From: Caecibacter massiliensis
Lineage (GTDB): Bacteria > Bacillota > Negativicutes > Veillonellales > Megasphaeraceae
DNA length: 64,000 bases
Assembly (NCBI GenBank): GCA_900095875.1
Contig: LT608311.1
Span: 682,001-746,000 of the forward strand
Direction of reading: 5' to 3'
The notes beneath the pieces were generated by a model, which was not told the DNA's origin, did no database searches, and worked only from the letters and a program-made list of their open reading frames with translations. Shown here piece by piece: positions 21,816 through 30,336 of the stretch (position 1 is its first letter; each line of letters starts with the position of its first letter). A program made the translations under genes and the position numbers.

Positions 21816-23168
21816 TTATGCTCCCTGTCCCAAATCTTCCTGAACAGGTCTCTTATTTGTTTTTGCTTTCGTTTTCTTATCTTTTTTGGCATTACTTTTT
21901 GTCTTTTTCCCCGAAAGCTCCGTCTGTTCTTCAGTACGGCCCGCATGTAATTTCTTTTCAATCCGGGCCCAATCGTCTCCGATACTCTCCTGCTGCTGTT
22001 TCTTCTGTTCTTCCAGTCGGCGCTGTGCTCCTTCACGTACGGCATCAGCCGCCTGCTGCACCGATGCATCGGGAACGATGATAATCCGCACAGGGAGGTT
22101 GGCTGCTCCCGGTGGCATAAGATGTATCGTGACAGTCGTACCCGCCGCCACAGAATCGAGGTATTCCATCGCATAGGCATTATCAAATCCCATGCTCAGT
22201 CCTTTACGGGGCAGCTCTACAATTTTACTGGCTGTTCCGCCTTTTCCGTCATCATAACTGATTTCAGCCACGCCGGCATATTCCCCTCCCTGGGTGTTGA
22301 AATAGTAGTGGAGAAGTCCCGTTCCTCTGGTTTTTATCTGTATAAGGTAATCGAGGCCATAATTGCCCACGTCCTCCGAAAGGCGGTCGTCAATCACGTC
22401 ATAACCCCGTAAAAACCGGTCTTGTATGCCATCGGCGATAAGAATATAGCCAATACCTTCATCTGCCGTAAAGGGAATCAGATTTTTGAGAGAGCGGTCC
22501 ATCCCCGGGAAGGTTCCCCGCAGTTTAACTTCATCACTGGCCAGATACTGCTGTTTTTTCATAAAAGCTACCGGATCTGCCGCAGCTGGCATAATAACGG
22601 CTGAAACATACATATCATCCGGCAGATTCATGTTGACAATACCAGAAAACAGCTGATCTGGAGCTACGATGACGCGGTTCAGCCGATCGCTGAGTACGGC
22701 ATAGCCGAGCGGTGGAACGCTGACCCGGTTATAGGTCGTATTTCCTTCATAATATAAGGTAGACAAATCCTTGCCCACATCGTAATAAGACGTACTTGGC
22801 TTGGCATAATAGACACCGCTGACCCCTGCCATAACTTCATGGTCTGAAGGGTTGTATGCCATGGCGACAATCTTGCGCGGATAATTTGCCTGATTGACAT
22901 GATAAAAATATAGCCGCGTATCACCCTTTACTTTATCGACATATAAAATTCCGTCTTTATCGGCATATTCCGGACTATCCGAGAACAGCAGCGTTCCCGT
23001 ATCATGAGGTGCTGTCATCGCCACGGGAAGCATCCGGCTGCGTACGATTTTATCCATGACTTCGGGATTATCTGCCCCGTATTCTGTATCCGCTGCCTCC
23101 AGCGACACCAGTGGCAGCACACATAAAAGACCTGCAATCAGACATTTACTGAGTATTCGTAATTTCAT
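21816..23168 (-). CDS. Exported protein of unknown function, last gene of the whiA cluster
   Basis: 450 residues, family not recognised. A clean signal peptide (MKLRILSKCLIAGLLCVLPL) with likely cleavage after LEA points to export across the inner membrane. The middle is a mixed beta-rich region, possibly of immunoglobulin-like or jelly-roll type, with YFYHVNQANYPRKIVAM and YYFNTQGGEYAG segments. A predicted helical stretch follows (residues ~365-410, rich in E, Q and K) and then a very basic Lys/Thr tail (KKTKSNAKKDKKTKAKTNK). The basic tail could contact peptidoglycan, teichoic-like polymers or lipopolysaccharide; this is speculation. The start lies 23 nt inside whiA, so translation is probably coupled. 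It is the terminal gene before a strong terminator. Confidence 0.8.
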   Translation of the reverse strand: MKLRILSKCLIAGLLCVLPLVSLEAADTEYGADNPEVMDKIVRSRMLPVAMTAPHDTGTLLFSDSPEYADKDGILYVDKVKGDTRLYFYHVNQANYPRKIVAMAYNPSDHEVMAGVSGVYYAKPSTSYYDVGKDLSTLYYEGNTTYNRVSVPPLGYAVLSDRLNRVIVAPDQLFSGIVNMNLPDDMYVSAVIMPAAADPVAFMKKQQYLASDEVKLRGTFPGMDRSLKNLIPFTADEGIGYILIADGIQDRFLRGYDVIDDRLSEDVGNYGLDYLIQIKTRGTGLLHYYFNTQGGEYAGVAEISYDDGKGGTASKIVELPRKGLSMGFDNAYAMEYLDSVAAGTTVTIHLMPPGAANLPVRIIIVPDASVQQAADAVREGAQRRLEEQKKQQQESIGDDWARIEKKLHAGRTEEQTELSGKKTKSNAKKDKKTKAKTNKRPVQEDLGQGA

Positions 23169-24093
23169 GATGTTCCATACCTTCTATTTCCTTCGCTATC
23201 GTCGCGATTTTTTTAAACCGGTGGGATAATCCCGATTTCGTAATACCTGACAAAGCTGCGATTTCTCCCATTGTCGCCTCCGGATGGGCCAGACGTAATT
23301 CGGCCGCTTCCTGCAGTCTGGGACTCAGGAGGTGATACCGGCCCGAATCACGTATGCGTTCAATATCCGCAGTCTGACGTACTGCCGCATTAACGGTTTT
23401 TTGAAGGTTGGCCGTTTCGCAATTAACCACGCGGTTCACATTGTTACGCATGTCTTTGACGACCCGCACACTTTCAAATTTCAGATACGCTTGTACGGCC
23501 CCGATCTGCTGCAAAAAAGAAGATACGCCATTTCCTTCCTTCACATAGACCAGATAGTCTCCTTTACGGTCTGTCATCTTGGCAGACAAGTGAAAATGGT
23601 GCATTAATTTCAAAAGCAGGCGGGCAAATTCTTTATTCCCTGTCATCAGTTCCAGATGGTAATCTCCCTGGGGCTGATTGACCGATCCCCCGCCCATAAA
23701 GGCGCCACGCAGAAAAGACCGGCGGCAGTCATCACGGCGTAGTTCCAGCCCCTGAAAGGCTTCCTCTGCAGGAAACAACGTCAGGGAACGTAAGGCGGCC
23801 GTACTTTCCACTGCCGGCGGAATCCGGAGGATATAATAGTTTTTTTTGCGCAGCCTGCGCCCCCGCCGCACGAGTACTTCCGGCCGTATGGAGAAAGAAT
23901 GGCGCCACATGGACAGAGCTTTTCTTGCCACGGCGTTATTGGACGTACTGAATTCCAATCCGGCGCATCCATCGGAACCGGGAAGGAGCGAACCTCCCAT
24001 ACACAGCAACGCCGCCAGTTCCGCAGTGCGACAGGCGGCGTCTTCAACGGGAATATGAGCGGCCTCGTTTTTTACTTCTTCTGCAAACGACAA
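23146..24093 (-). CDS. whiA: WhiA DNA-binding regulator
   Basis: 315-residue WhiA, a conserved Firmicute/Actinobacterial DNA-binding protein with an N-terminal LAGLIDADG-endonuclease-like fold and a C-terminal helix-turn-helix (MGEIAALSGITKSGLSHRFKK). It is linked to cell division and chromosome segregation in Bacillus. I chose a TTG start: AGGAGG lies 8 nt before it and the product then begins xSFAEEVKNE, matching the family. A GTG three codons earlier overlaps the Shine-Dalgarno itself. It follows rapZ and yvcK as in the Bacillus yvcJ-yvcK-whiA order, with its Shine-Dalgarno overlapping the yvcK stop region. Confidence 0.95.
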   Translation of the reverse strand: MSFAEEVKNEAAHIPVEDAACRTAELAALLCMGGSLLPGSDGCAGLEFSTSNNAVARKALSMWRHSFSIRPEVLVRRGRRLRKKNYYILRIPPAVESTAALRSLTLFPAEEAFQGLELRRDDCRRSFLRGAFMGGGSVNQPQGDYHLELMTGNKEFARLLLKLMHHFHLSAKMTDRKGDYLVYVKEGNGVSSFLQQIGAVQAYLKFESVRVVKDMRNNVNRVVNCETANLQKTVNAAVRQTADIERIRDSGRYHLLSPRLQEAAELRLAHPEATMGEIAALSGITKSGLSHRFKKIATIAKEIEGMEHHEITNTQ

Positions 24094-24098
24094 ACAGC

Positions 24099-25451
24099 TC
24101 ACCTCCTGGGATGTTTCAAATTATATCTCTTTAAATAATAATGCAGCAATTCAGGGGATAAATCCGTCCGCAGCGCATTAATCAAATCAAAAAGGACATC
24201 TGCCAGTTTATTCGTATCATGGGTAGCTCCCGTTTCTCTGTTGACCAGATCAGCCTGAATCAGTGTTGCGCCGGTCTTATGTATTTCTTTTTTGTCAATC
24301 TGCACAGGATACTGGCCGGCAGCAGCATATTTCTGTAAAATCGCCGGATCTACATTGCCATTATTAGCCATGACAAAATCAATGACTGGTGCTCCGGCCT
24401 GTCGTTCGATTGCCTTGACATGATCGGCTACGCTGTACCCGTCCGTTTCCCCCGGCTGTGTCATGACGTTACAGATGTAGATCTTTTTCGCCTTGCTGTC
24501 GCGCACGGCAGCCGCAATATCAGGAATGCACAAATTAGGCATAATACTCGTATAGAGGCTGCCCGGCCCCAGTACAATGGCATCGGCATCGCGGATTGCA
24601 TCTACAGCAGATTGCACGGCACGGGGATGTTCCGGTGTCGTAAAAACCCGCTTAATTTTGCCATGGGCCTTGGGGATCTGCGATTCCCCCTGTACGATAG
24701 TCCCGTCCACCATTTCCGCATTGAGGAGGATTTTATCTGCCGAAGAGGGGATGACTTTCCCACGGACTTTCAGGACTTTGCTTGTCGCATCCATAGCCCC
24801 TTCTACGTCTCCCAGGACTTCAATCAGCGCGGCAATAAACAGGTTGCCAAAACTGTGCCCGGACAAATTACCCGATCCGCCAAAGCGGTGGGCAAATAGT
24901 TTTTCCATCAGCCCTTCTTTATCAGCCAGGGCAACCAGACAGTTACGCAAATCCCCCGGCGCTATAATGTCCAGATCCTGACGGATCCGCCCGGACGACC
25001 CGCCATCATCGGCAACGGTGACGACGGCCGTCAGATTATATGTTTTTGTCTTCAATCCCCGGAGCATAACCGAAAGTCCTGTCCCCCCGCCGATAACGAC
25101 GACTTTGGGACCCTTGGACAATTTCATATTAGATAAGATGAGTTCACTGAGATTTTCCGACTCATTCGGCATGATAACGCCCAGCATGGTACGGATCAGA
25201 CGCCGGGTAGACCATCCCATGATCAGGATGCCTGCCAGGAGAATGACAATGCCAAGAGAAGCCAGGACCGTATAGTTATAATGGCCTGTCGCTTCATAGA
25301 GCAGGCGGAAGGTCCATTCTTCTACCTGGCCGATCCATTGGTAATTAAACGTCAGGACAATACCAAAACTGGTCCACATCATGCCCAGGCCAAACAGGAA
25401 GAGCCATCGCTTGATGTGCAATCCCGGATGAAGCCATTTAAAAAAGCGCAT
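24099..25451 (-). CDS. yvcK: YvcK-type gluconeogenesis/morphology factor with N-terminal membrane segments
   Basis: 450-residue YvcK/GlmR family protein. Two predicted transmembrane helices (about residues 14-35 and 60-80) precede the CofD-like domain that starts KVVVIGGGTGLSVML and continues VADDGGSSGRIRQ and APGDLRNCL. In Bacillus the soluble homologue binds UDP-GlcNAc and stimulates GlmS, linking carbon flux to wall precursor supply. The N-terminal membrane anchor is absent from the Bacillus protein but occurs in other YvcK-like proteins. AGGAGG lies 9 nt before MRFFKW; an in-frame GTG overlapping the Shine-Dalgarno is less likely. It sits between rapZ and whiA with near-zero spacing, so the three are co-translated. 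Confidence 0.93.
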   Translation of the reverse strand: MRFFKWLHPGLHIKRWLFLFGLGMMWTSFGIVLTFNYQWIGQVEEWTFRLLYEATGHYNYTVLASLGIVILLAGILIMGWSTRRLIRTMLGVIMPNESENLSELILSNMKLSKGPKVVVIGGGTGLSVMLRGLKTKTYNLTAVVTVADDGGSSGRIRQDLDIIAPGDLRNCLVALADKEGLMEKLFAHRFGGSGNLSGHSFGNLFIAALIEVLGDVEGAMDATSKVLKVRGKVIPSSADKILLNAEMVDGTIVQGESQIPKAHGKIKRVFTTPEHPRAVQSAVDAIRDADAIVLGPGSLYTSIMPNLCIPDIAAAVRDSKAKKIYICNVMTQPGETDGYSVADHVKAIERQAGAPVIDFVMANNGNVDPAILQKYAAAGQYPVQIDKKEIHKTGATLIQADLVNRETGATHDTNKLADVLFDLINALRTDLSPELLHYYLKRYNLKHPRR

Positions 25452-25465
25452 GTTCTGCACCCTCC

Positions 25466-26374
25466 TTATGCATCTTCTCCTTCATAACCGGGAGCATCTT
25501 CTTCGACATCATTTTTGGCAAGATCCCGGTGTTCAATAGATACATCGATACCTGTTTCTTTGAGATGACGGTACATTTCTTCTGCCATGCAGACACTGCG
25601 GTGCATCCCGCCGGTACACCCTACGGCAATGACCAGCTGGCTTTTTCCTTCCCGCTCATAATTGGGAAGGAGAAAATCTATCATATCGAACCATTTTTCT
25701 TTAAACGTCTGAGTGACCTGAAAACTTTGGACATAATCCCGTACTACGGGAACCCGGCCCGACTTATGGCGATATTCCTCAACATAATACGGGTTGGGCA
25801 GAAAACGCACATCATCGACAATATCCGCATCAATGGGCATGCCATGTTTGAAGCCAAAGGATACGACCGTAACGGTCAGTCCCTTGCGGCCTGTATTCAG
25901 CGCATAGCGCTTGCGCAGGATATCCCGCAGCTGGCTCGTCTTGAGTGAGCTCGTATCAATAATAAAATCAGCCTGTTCCCGGAGCGTGGCCAGCCGCTTC
26001 CGCTCTTCCGCGATTCCCTGACTGATGCGCCCATGAAGTGCCAGAGGATGGACACGCCTCGTTTCTTTATAGCGGTTTATAAGGACCTTGTCTGATGCTT
26101 CCATAAAGACGATTTCATAGGAAACGCCCTGCTTGCGCAATTCCTGTAAAGCCTGGCTCATAGCATCAAAAAACTGCCCGCCGCGGATATCGGCAATGAG
26201 GGCCACATGACGCACCCGTTCACCGCCTTTGACGCAAAGCTCGGCAAATTTTGGAATCAGCACTGGCGGCAGATTGTCTATACAAAAATAACCAATGTCC
26301 TCCAACACTTTGACAGCCTGGCTCTTACCTGCACCCGACATGCCGGTGACAATGATCAAGTGGAATTGATCCAT
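25466..26374 (-). CDS. rapZ: RapZ/YvcJ nucleotide-binding protein
   Basis: 302-residue RapZ family protein. The N-terminal P-loop VTGMSGAGKSQAVK is followed by a Walker-B-like LIADIRGG segment. The C-terminal domain contains DVRFLPNPYYV and the conserved VAVGCTGGMHRSV region. In E. coli RapZ controls glmS through a small RNA; in Bacillus the homologue YvcJ is a nucleotidase upstream of yvcK. Partnering with yvcK and whiA here favours the Bacillus-type role in cell envelope metabolism. GGAGG precedes the ATG at 26374. The acidic tail (EEDAPGYEGEDA) is not part of the conserved domain. Confidence 0.95.
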   Translation of the reverse strand: MDQFHLIIVTGMSGAGKSQAVKVLEDIGYFCIDNLPPVLIPKFAELCVKGGERVRHVALIADIRGGQFFDAMSQALQELRKQGVSYEIVFMEASDKVLINRYKETRRVHPLALHGRISQGIAEERKRLATLREQADFIIDTSSLKTSQLRDILRKRYALNTGRKGLTVTVVSFGFKHGMPIDADIVDDVRFLPNPYYVEEYRHKSGRVPVVRDYVQSFQVTQTFKEKWFDMIDFLLPNYEREGKSQLVIAVGCTGGMHRSVCMAEEMYRHLKETGIDVSIEHRDLAKNDVEEDAPGYEGEDA

Positions 26375-26386
26375 CGTGGTCCCTCC

Positions 26387-27202
26387 TTACAAGATAAATT
26401 TTTCAATAGCTCTGGCTACTCCGTCTTCATTATTGGATGCCGTAACATACGGAACCTGTTCTCTTACTTCGGGTACGGCGTTGGCCACAGCTACGCCGAA
26501 TCCGGCAGCTTTCAGCATGGATAAATCATTCATTCCGTTTCCAAAGCTCATGACGTTCTGCAGCGAAATGCCATAAATATCACAAAGACGTTTCAGGCAG
26601 ACACCTTTTGAAATTCCTTTGGGCGTAATTTCCAGGAATGTCGGCTTGGAACACATGATATCGAATCTGCCCGGCATCGCTTCTTCTATTTCCTTTGCCC
26701 GTTGCAACAGGACCTCATGTTCATCACAGGATAATAATTTATCTGGCGCACCACAGGGAGTATAAAAATCATCACCGCATACGACAGCGTGGGAATGAGT
26801 AATCCGTTCGTAATCGGCAACCCAGTGATTATACTCGGCAACACGCAGCACGTCATCAATATACGATTGCATCATCCATCCTTTTTCTTTGGCCAGCGAG
26901 AGCAGTTGTGCCGCATCTTCCTGTGGAATAGGATGACTGTACAGTATCTTCTTCGATTCCAGCGTCTGGATCAGTCCGCCGCCAAACAACATCATGGGGA
27001 TATCCCCCAGCCCGAGCATGCGGCCATAGGGACTGGCCGTCGCATACATACGGCCAGTTGCAATCATGATGTGGATTCCCTTCTGTTGTGCCCGGCGTAT
27101 CGTATCTTTCGTATAATCAGAGACGGTCGTATCGTCCCGGATGAGCGTATCATCGAGATCTATCGCTATCATTTTTATCGGGTATTCTGGTTGTTGTATC
27201 AT
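26387..27202 (-). CDS. Cof-type HAD hydrolase
   Basis: 271-residue member of the Cof/YidA HAD subfamily (sugar-phosphate or nucleotide phosphatases). Motif I is AIDLDDTLIRDD near residue 13, motif II is IMIATGRMYA, and the C-terminal metal motif is SFGNGMNDLSML (GNG rather than the usual GDG). A C2 cap domain lies between. Its ATG overlaps the stop of the preceding SLH-like gene by 4 nt (ATGA), so the two are translationally coupled. It is followed 12 nt later by rapZ. The substrate cannot be predicted. Confidence 0.88.
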   Translation of the reverse strand: MIQQPEYPIKMIAIDLDDTLIRDDTTVSDYTKDTIRRAQQKGIHIMIATGRMYATASPYGRMLGLGDIPMMLFGGGLIQTLESKKILYSHPIPQEDAAQLLSLAKEKGWMMQSYIDDVLRVAEYNHWVADYERITHSHAVVCGDDFYTPCGAPDKLLSCDEHEVLLQRAKEIEEAMPGRFDIMCSKPTFLEITPKGISKGVCLKRLCDIYGISLQNVMSFGNGMNDLSMLKAAGFGVAVANAVPEVREQVPYVTASNNEDGVARAIEKFIL

Positions 27203-27600
27203 TTCGTTTTATCCCCCTGTTTCCAATCAAACGGGTCGCCAGCCGGCTTTTCCGTCTCTGTCTTTAATGTCTCTCCATCCCTGGCGTAGGTCAGGTCCTC
27301 GGCATACTCCGAAGCCAGTTGGTCCATTTCTTTCTGCTGGGATGCCGTTGCCCGGCTGCGGTTTTTGAGTGCCGTAACCAGCATATCACGCATTTCCACA
27401 CGGGTCAGAGCATAAGAAGGTGAAAATCTGGCCATATCTGCACCGGTGAGGCCCGCCTTTGTCAAATCCAGAAGATACTTGTATTCCCAGCTATTCTGTT
27501 CAATCGCATCGAATGGATTCGGGGCGTACGGATTATACGCAGAGGCCGTACCACAGACCAATAAGGCCAATGTCAACAGCATAAGTCCCAGTCGTTTCAT
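27199..27600 (-). CDS. Small exported SLH-domain-like protein
   Basis: 133 residues with a signal peptide (RLGLMLLTLALLVCGTASA). The mature region NSWEYKYLLDLTKAGLTG followed by RFSPSYALTRVEMRDMLVTAL has the helix-loop-helix pattern of an S-layer homology (SLH) repeat, including the turn before the TR-x-E-M helix. In Negativicutes SLH domains on OmpM-type porins bind cadaverine-modified peptidoglycan and tether the outer membrane. Only one SLH-like unit is present and there is no barrel. A periplasmic wall-binding role is plausible but unproven. The gene is inserted between divIVA and the HAD gene. Confidence 0.7.
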   Translation of the reverse strand: MKRLGLMLLTLALLVCGTASAYNPYAPNPFDAIEQNSWEYKYLLDLTKAGLTGADMARFSPSYALTRVEMRDMLVTALKNRSRATASQQKEMDQLASEYAEDLTYARDGETLKTETEKPAGDPFDWKQGDKTK

Positions 27601-27640
27601 AGCAGCAGCTCCCTTTCTGTATTACCGCATTATAAACAAA

Positions 27641-27692
27641 TACGCTCTCTATCCGGCAGCCATGAGTCATACCGGGAAGAGAGCATATCTCT
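27641..27692 (-). terminator. Imperfect hairpin after divIVA, possible terminator or attenuator
   Basis: Minus-strand arms ATGCTCTCTTCCCGG and CCGGATAGAGAGCGTAT pair with about two mismatches around a 15-nt loop. The T run is weak. Just downstream is a TATAAT (in TTGTTTATAATGCGG) that could be the -10 of a promoter for the SLH-like gene. Confidence 0.4.
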
Positions 27693-27702
27693 GTACGTTC
27701 TG

Positions 27703-28218
27703 TTATTTCGCTGTGTTATCGCCAGCTTCCGGCTGTTCTGCCGGAGTATTGCCATCACTGACTGCCGTTTCTTCATCGATGACCATATCATCGAGCAGAC
27801 GCATCTGGCTGGTAAGCAGCGCCCGGCATTTAGCCCGGAAAGCACTAACCTGGGTTTTCATTTTTTCCATATTCTGCTGTGTCGTCTGCATGTTCAGTGT
27901 CGTTTCATCGAGCATTTTTTTCTTTTTATTTTCTGCTTCCTGCAGGATGAGATCGGCTTCTTTGCGGGCAGACACCTTGACATTTTCTGCCGTCTGCTGG
28001 GCCAGCATAAGCGTACTATTCATGGTAGATTCCATTTTTTCATACTGCGACAGCTTATCCTGTAACTTTTCGCATTTTTCCTTTATTTCACAATATTCCC
28101 GGTATACTTTTTCATAGTCATCGGCAATATTGTCCATAAAGGCATCGACATCTTCTTCACTATAACCGCGGAAGCCCCGTTTAAACTCTTTGTTATGTAT
28201 ATCCATTGGTGTAAGCAT
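27703..28218 (-). CDS. divIVA: DivIVA-family cell division protein
   Basis: 171-residue DivIVA/GpsB family protein. The N-terminal lipid-binding domain reads LTPMDIHNKEFKRGFRGY with the conserved YSEEDVDAFMD helix start. It is followed by a long coiled coil up to about residue 140 and an acidic, Pro-containing tail. In Gram-positive bacteria it recognises negatively curved membrane at poles and septa. It follows ylmH in the usual ylm-divIVA order. GGAGG lies 9 nt before the ATG. Confidence 0.93.
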   Translation of the reverse strand: MLTPMDIHNKEFKRGFRGYSEEDVDAFMDNIADDYEKVYREYCEIKEKCEKLQDKLSQYEKMESTMNSTLMLAQQTAENVKVSARKEADLILQEAENKKKKMLDETTLNMQTTQQNMEKMKTQVSAFRAKCRALLTSQMRLLDDMVIDEETAVSDGNTPAEQPEAGDNTAK

Positions 28219-28240
28219 GGGTACATTCCTCCAAAAATTC

Positions 28241-29026
28241 TCACATGTATCGTCTCAATAAAACACCTGTACGCCCTTTGCGTGAAGTACCAGTAATCTG
28301 GGCCAGTTCCATCCGGCCCTTTCCCCGGAGAGAAATGACATCGCCCTCCTGTACTTCCTGGCTCGGCCCTTTAGCCGGCTGCCAATTAACTTGTACCCGG
28401 TCACCCTTGATTGCTTCCGCCGCTTTGGTACGGGAAATACCAAACCCGGAAGAAGCGACGGCATCCAGGCGAAGGGACGCTACGGTCGTCTTGATTTCTT
28501 TCACCTTTTCCTGTTTAGGCGCAATATCCGACAAGGCCATGTCTTCTACCGTAACATGAACCATGGCAATCTTTAAAAAATTCTGCTTCAGATAGGCAAG
28601 AAGGGGTGCATCGGTCAGGATGACTGCTCCCGTTTCCTCCATGATGATATCGCCAAAGCGGCTGCGGTCGATTCCCAGTCCCATGAGCGATCCCAGCACA
28701 TCACGATGACTGAGAAGGCGATAACGGGCATCCCAACTCACATGGCAGGCGGTAATGGCAAAATCAACAGGTCCATCATAACTTTCCTTGACAAAGGCAA
28801 GACGCACCCGTTCTGCTCCTTCATACCCGCCAAAGGTCTTCAGGATCAGGCCAGGGGCGGACGCCTGTATCGTTTCGCCTATCTGTACGGCACCGGGTGA
28901 TACAAATTCACTGACGGCATAGGGACGGCCTTTGGCCGTACTGTCTGCCAGATCAATCAGCCGGGCAGCCAGCTCGCCGTTATCCGTTCCCTTATAATAA
29001 CGTATAATTCTATCTCTGTTTTTCAC
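28241..29026 (-). CDS. ylmH: YlmH-type S4 RNA-binding protein
   Basis: 261-residue YlmH family protein with an N-terminal alpha/beta region and a C-terminal S4 domain (residues ~185-245, containing LRLDAVASSGFGISRTKAAEAIKGDRVQVN). Bacillus YlmH has been linked to the large ribosomal subunit and to ribosome rescue, and sits in the division-gene neighbourhood. Here it lies 18 nt after sepF and 22 nt before divIVA. The ylmG (YggT) gene that normally separates sepF from ylmH is missing. Confidence 0.92.
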   Translation of the reverse strand: MKNRDRIIRYYKGTDNGELAARLIDLADSTAKGRPYAVSEFVSPGAVQIGETIQASAPGLILKTFGGYEGAERVRLAFVKESYDGPVDFAITACHVSWDARYRLLSHRDVLGSLMGLGIDRSRFGDIIMEETGAVILTDAPLLAYLKQNFLKIAMVHVTVEDMALSDIAPKQEKVKEIKTTVASLRLDAVASSGFGISRTKAAEAIKGDRVQVNWQPAKGPSQEVQEGDVISLRGKGRMELAQITGTSRKGRTGVLLRRYM

Positions 29027-29044
29027 AAAAATGCCTCATTTATC

Positions 29045-29533
29045 TTACTGCTGTTTATTACCTTCGCCGTTTTTCCAAGCCAGCTGTGCCGTGAAATCAC
29101 CGTAATCGTGTTTACTCCGGTCCACTGTTACATTGCTGGGTACGCAAAGGAAAATATCCTTGCCCACTTTCTGAATATTGCCATCCAGTGCATACGTTGC
29201 CCCACTGACAAAATCGACAACCCGTTTGGAAATATCCGGTTCCGTGTTTTCAAAATTGATGACAACCGGTTTGCGGTCCCGGAGAAAATCAGCAATGCTC
29301 TGAGAATCGTCGAAGCTTTCTGGTTCTACGATCATCATTTTGAGCGGGCGGTCTACCTGGGCCGCTCCGAGTGCAGGCCGGCGGGCAGCTGCCACTGGAC
29401 GCTGGTTCTGACGCGGTGCGTCTTCTATTTCATCGTCATCATCTTCAAAGTCTTCGTCTGTTTCATAGATATCATCTTCATCTACACCGCTGACCTTGCC
29501 TACTACATTGTTCCAAAATTTTTTCAATCCCAT
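29045..29533 (-). CDS. sepF: Cell division protein SepF
   Basis: 162-residue SepF. It begins MGLKKFWNNV, an amphipathic membrane-binding helix, then an acidic linker (DEDFEDDDDEIED) and the C-terminal core with SFDDSQSIADFLRDRKPVVIN and VDFVSGATYALDG. SepF polymerises and anchors FtsZ at the septum. The start was set at MGLKKFW, where a GGAGG lies 11 nt upstream; the longer frame reads back into yggS. It is preceded by yggS and followed by ylmH, the ylmEF-H-divIVA arrangement. Confidence 0.94.
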   Translation of the reverse strand: MGLKKFWNNVVGKVSGVDEDDIYETDEDFEDDDDEIEDAPRQNQRPVAAARRPALGAAQVDRPLKMMIVEPESFDDSQSIADFLRDRKPVVINFENTEPDISKRVVDFVSGATYALDGNIQKVGKDIFLCVPSNVTVDRSKHDYGDFTAQLAWKNGEGNKQQ

Positions 29534-29549
29534 GGTTTTATTATCCTCC

Positions 29550-30233
29550 TTAGTATTGGCGCGGTCCAAATATGGCAGTACCGACGCGTACCATATTTGC
29601 CCCTTCTTCAATGGCTATTTCAAAATCATGAGTCATGCCCATAGACAGGTAACGGACTTGACCTTCTGGAAACTGAGGTTTCATATCTTCATATAAAGCG
29701 TGGGCAATCCGGAAGATTGGGCGCGTGTCTTCCACGTTATCAAAATTCGGAGCCATACACATAAGACCGCAGACGCGGACATGAGTCAGTTCTTTTGCCA
29801 GCGCGCTGATGCGCGGAAAATCTTCTACTTCCATGCCGAATTTGCTTTCTTCCCGCGCTACGTTGACCTGCAGAAGAATATCCTGTACTTTTCCTATCTT
29901 GCCAGCTTCTTTATCGACGGCTTTCAGGAGATGTTCCGAATCAATGGAATGAATCAGGTCAAAATGAGCCACTGCCTGTTTAGCCTTATTCGTCTGGAGA
30001 TGACCGATTAAATGCCAGACAAGGTGGTTTTCTGGAAATTCCTTTATCTTTTCCATCGCTTCCTGTACGCGGTTTTCACCAACGTTCACAATGCCGTCTG
30101 CTGCGGCTTCTTTCATGCATTCTACAGGATGATTTTTCGTGACGGCAATCAGGGTAACCGTATCACTCCGGCCGGCACGGGCTGCCGCATCAGCCATGCG
30201 TTTTTCTATGGCCTCTATGTTTTCCTTTATCAA
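29550..30233 (-). CDS. yggS: YggS/PLPBP pyridoxal-phosphate homeostasis protein
   Basis: 227-residue PLP-binding alanine-racemase-fold protein without a racemase C-terminal domain. The PLP lysine is in IAVTKNHP near residue 33; further motifs are VGENRVQEA, WHLIGHLQTNK and the phosphate-binding SMGMTHDFE. It buffers free pyridoxal phosphate in the cytoplasm. The start is TTG with GGAGGG 7 nt upstream. The ~100 nt before it, after the pgeF stop, contains a TATAAT-like -10 with a poor -35, so an internal promoter is possible. Confidence 0.94.
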   Translation of the reverse strand: MIKENIEAIEKRMADAAARAGRSDTVTLIAVTKNHPVECMKEAAADGIVNVGENRVQEAMEKIKEFPENHLVWHLIGHLQTNKAKQAVAHFDLIHSIDSEHLLKAVDKEAGKIGKVQDILLQVNVAREESKFGMEVEDFPRISALAKELTHVRVCGLMCMAPNFDNVEDTRPIFRIAHALYEDMKPQFPEGQVRYLSMGMTHDFEIAIEEGANMVRVGTAIFGPRQY

Positions 30234-30336
30234 ATAAAATCCCTCCGTGGTACCTACAAAAAACTTGGCACTTACTCTATTATATATATTACGCCTTATA
30301 AATGCTAGTATTTTTGGAAAAAATCTGCCCCAATCG

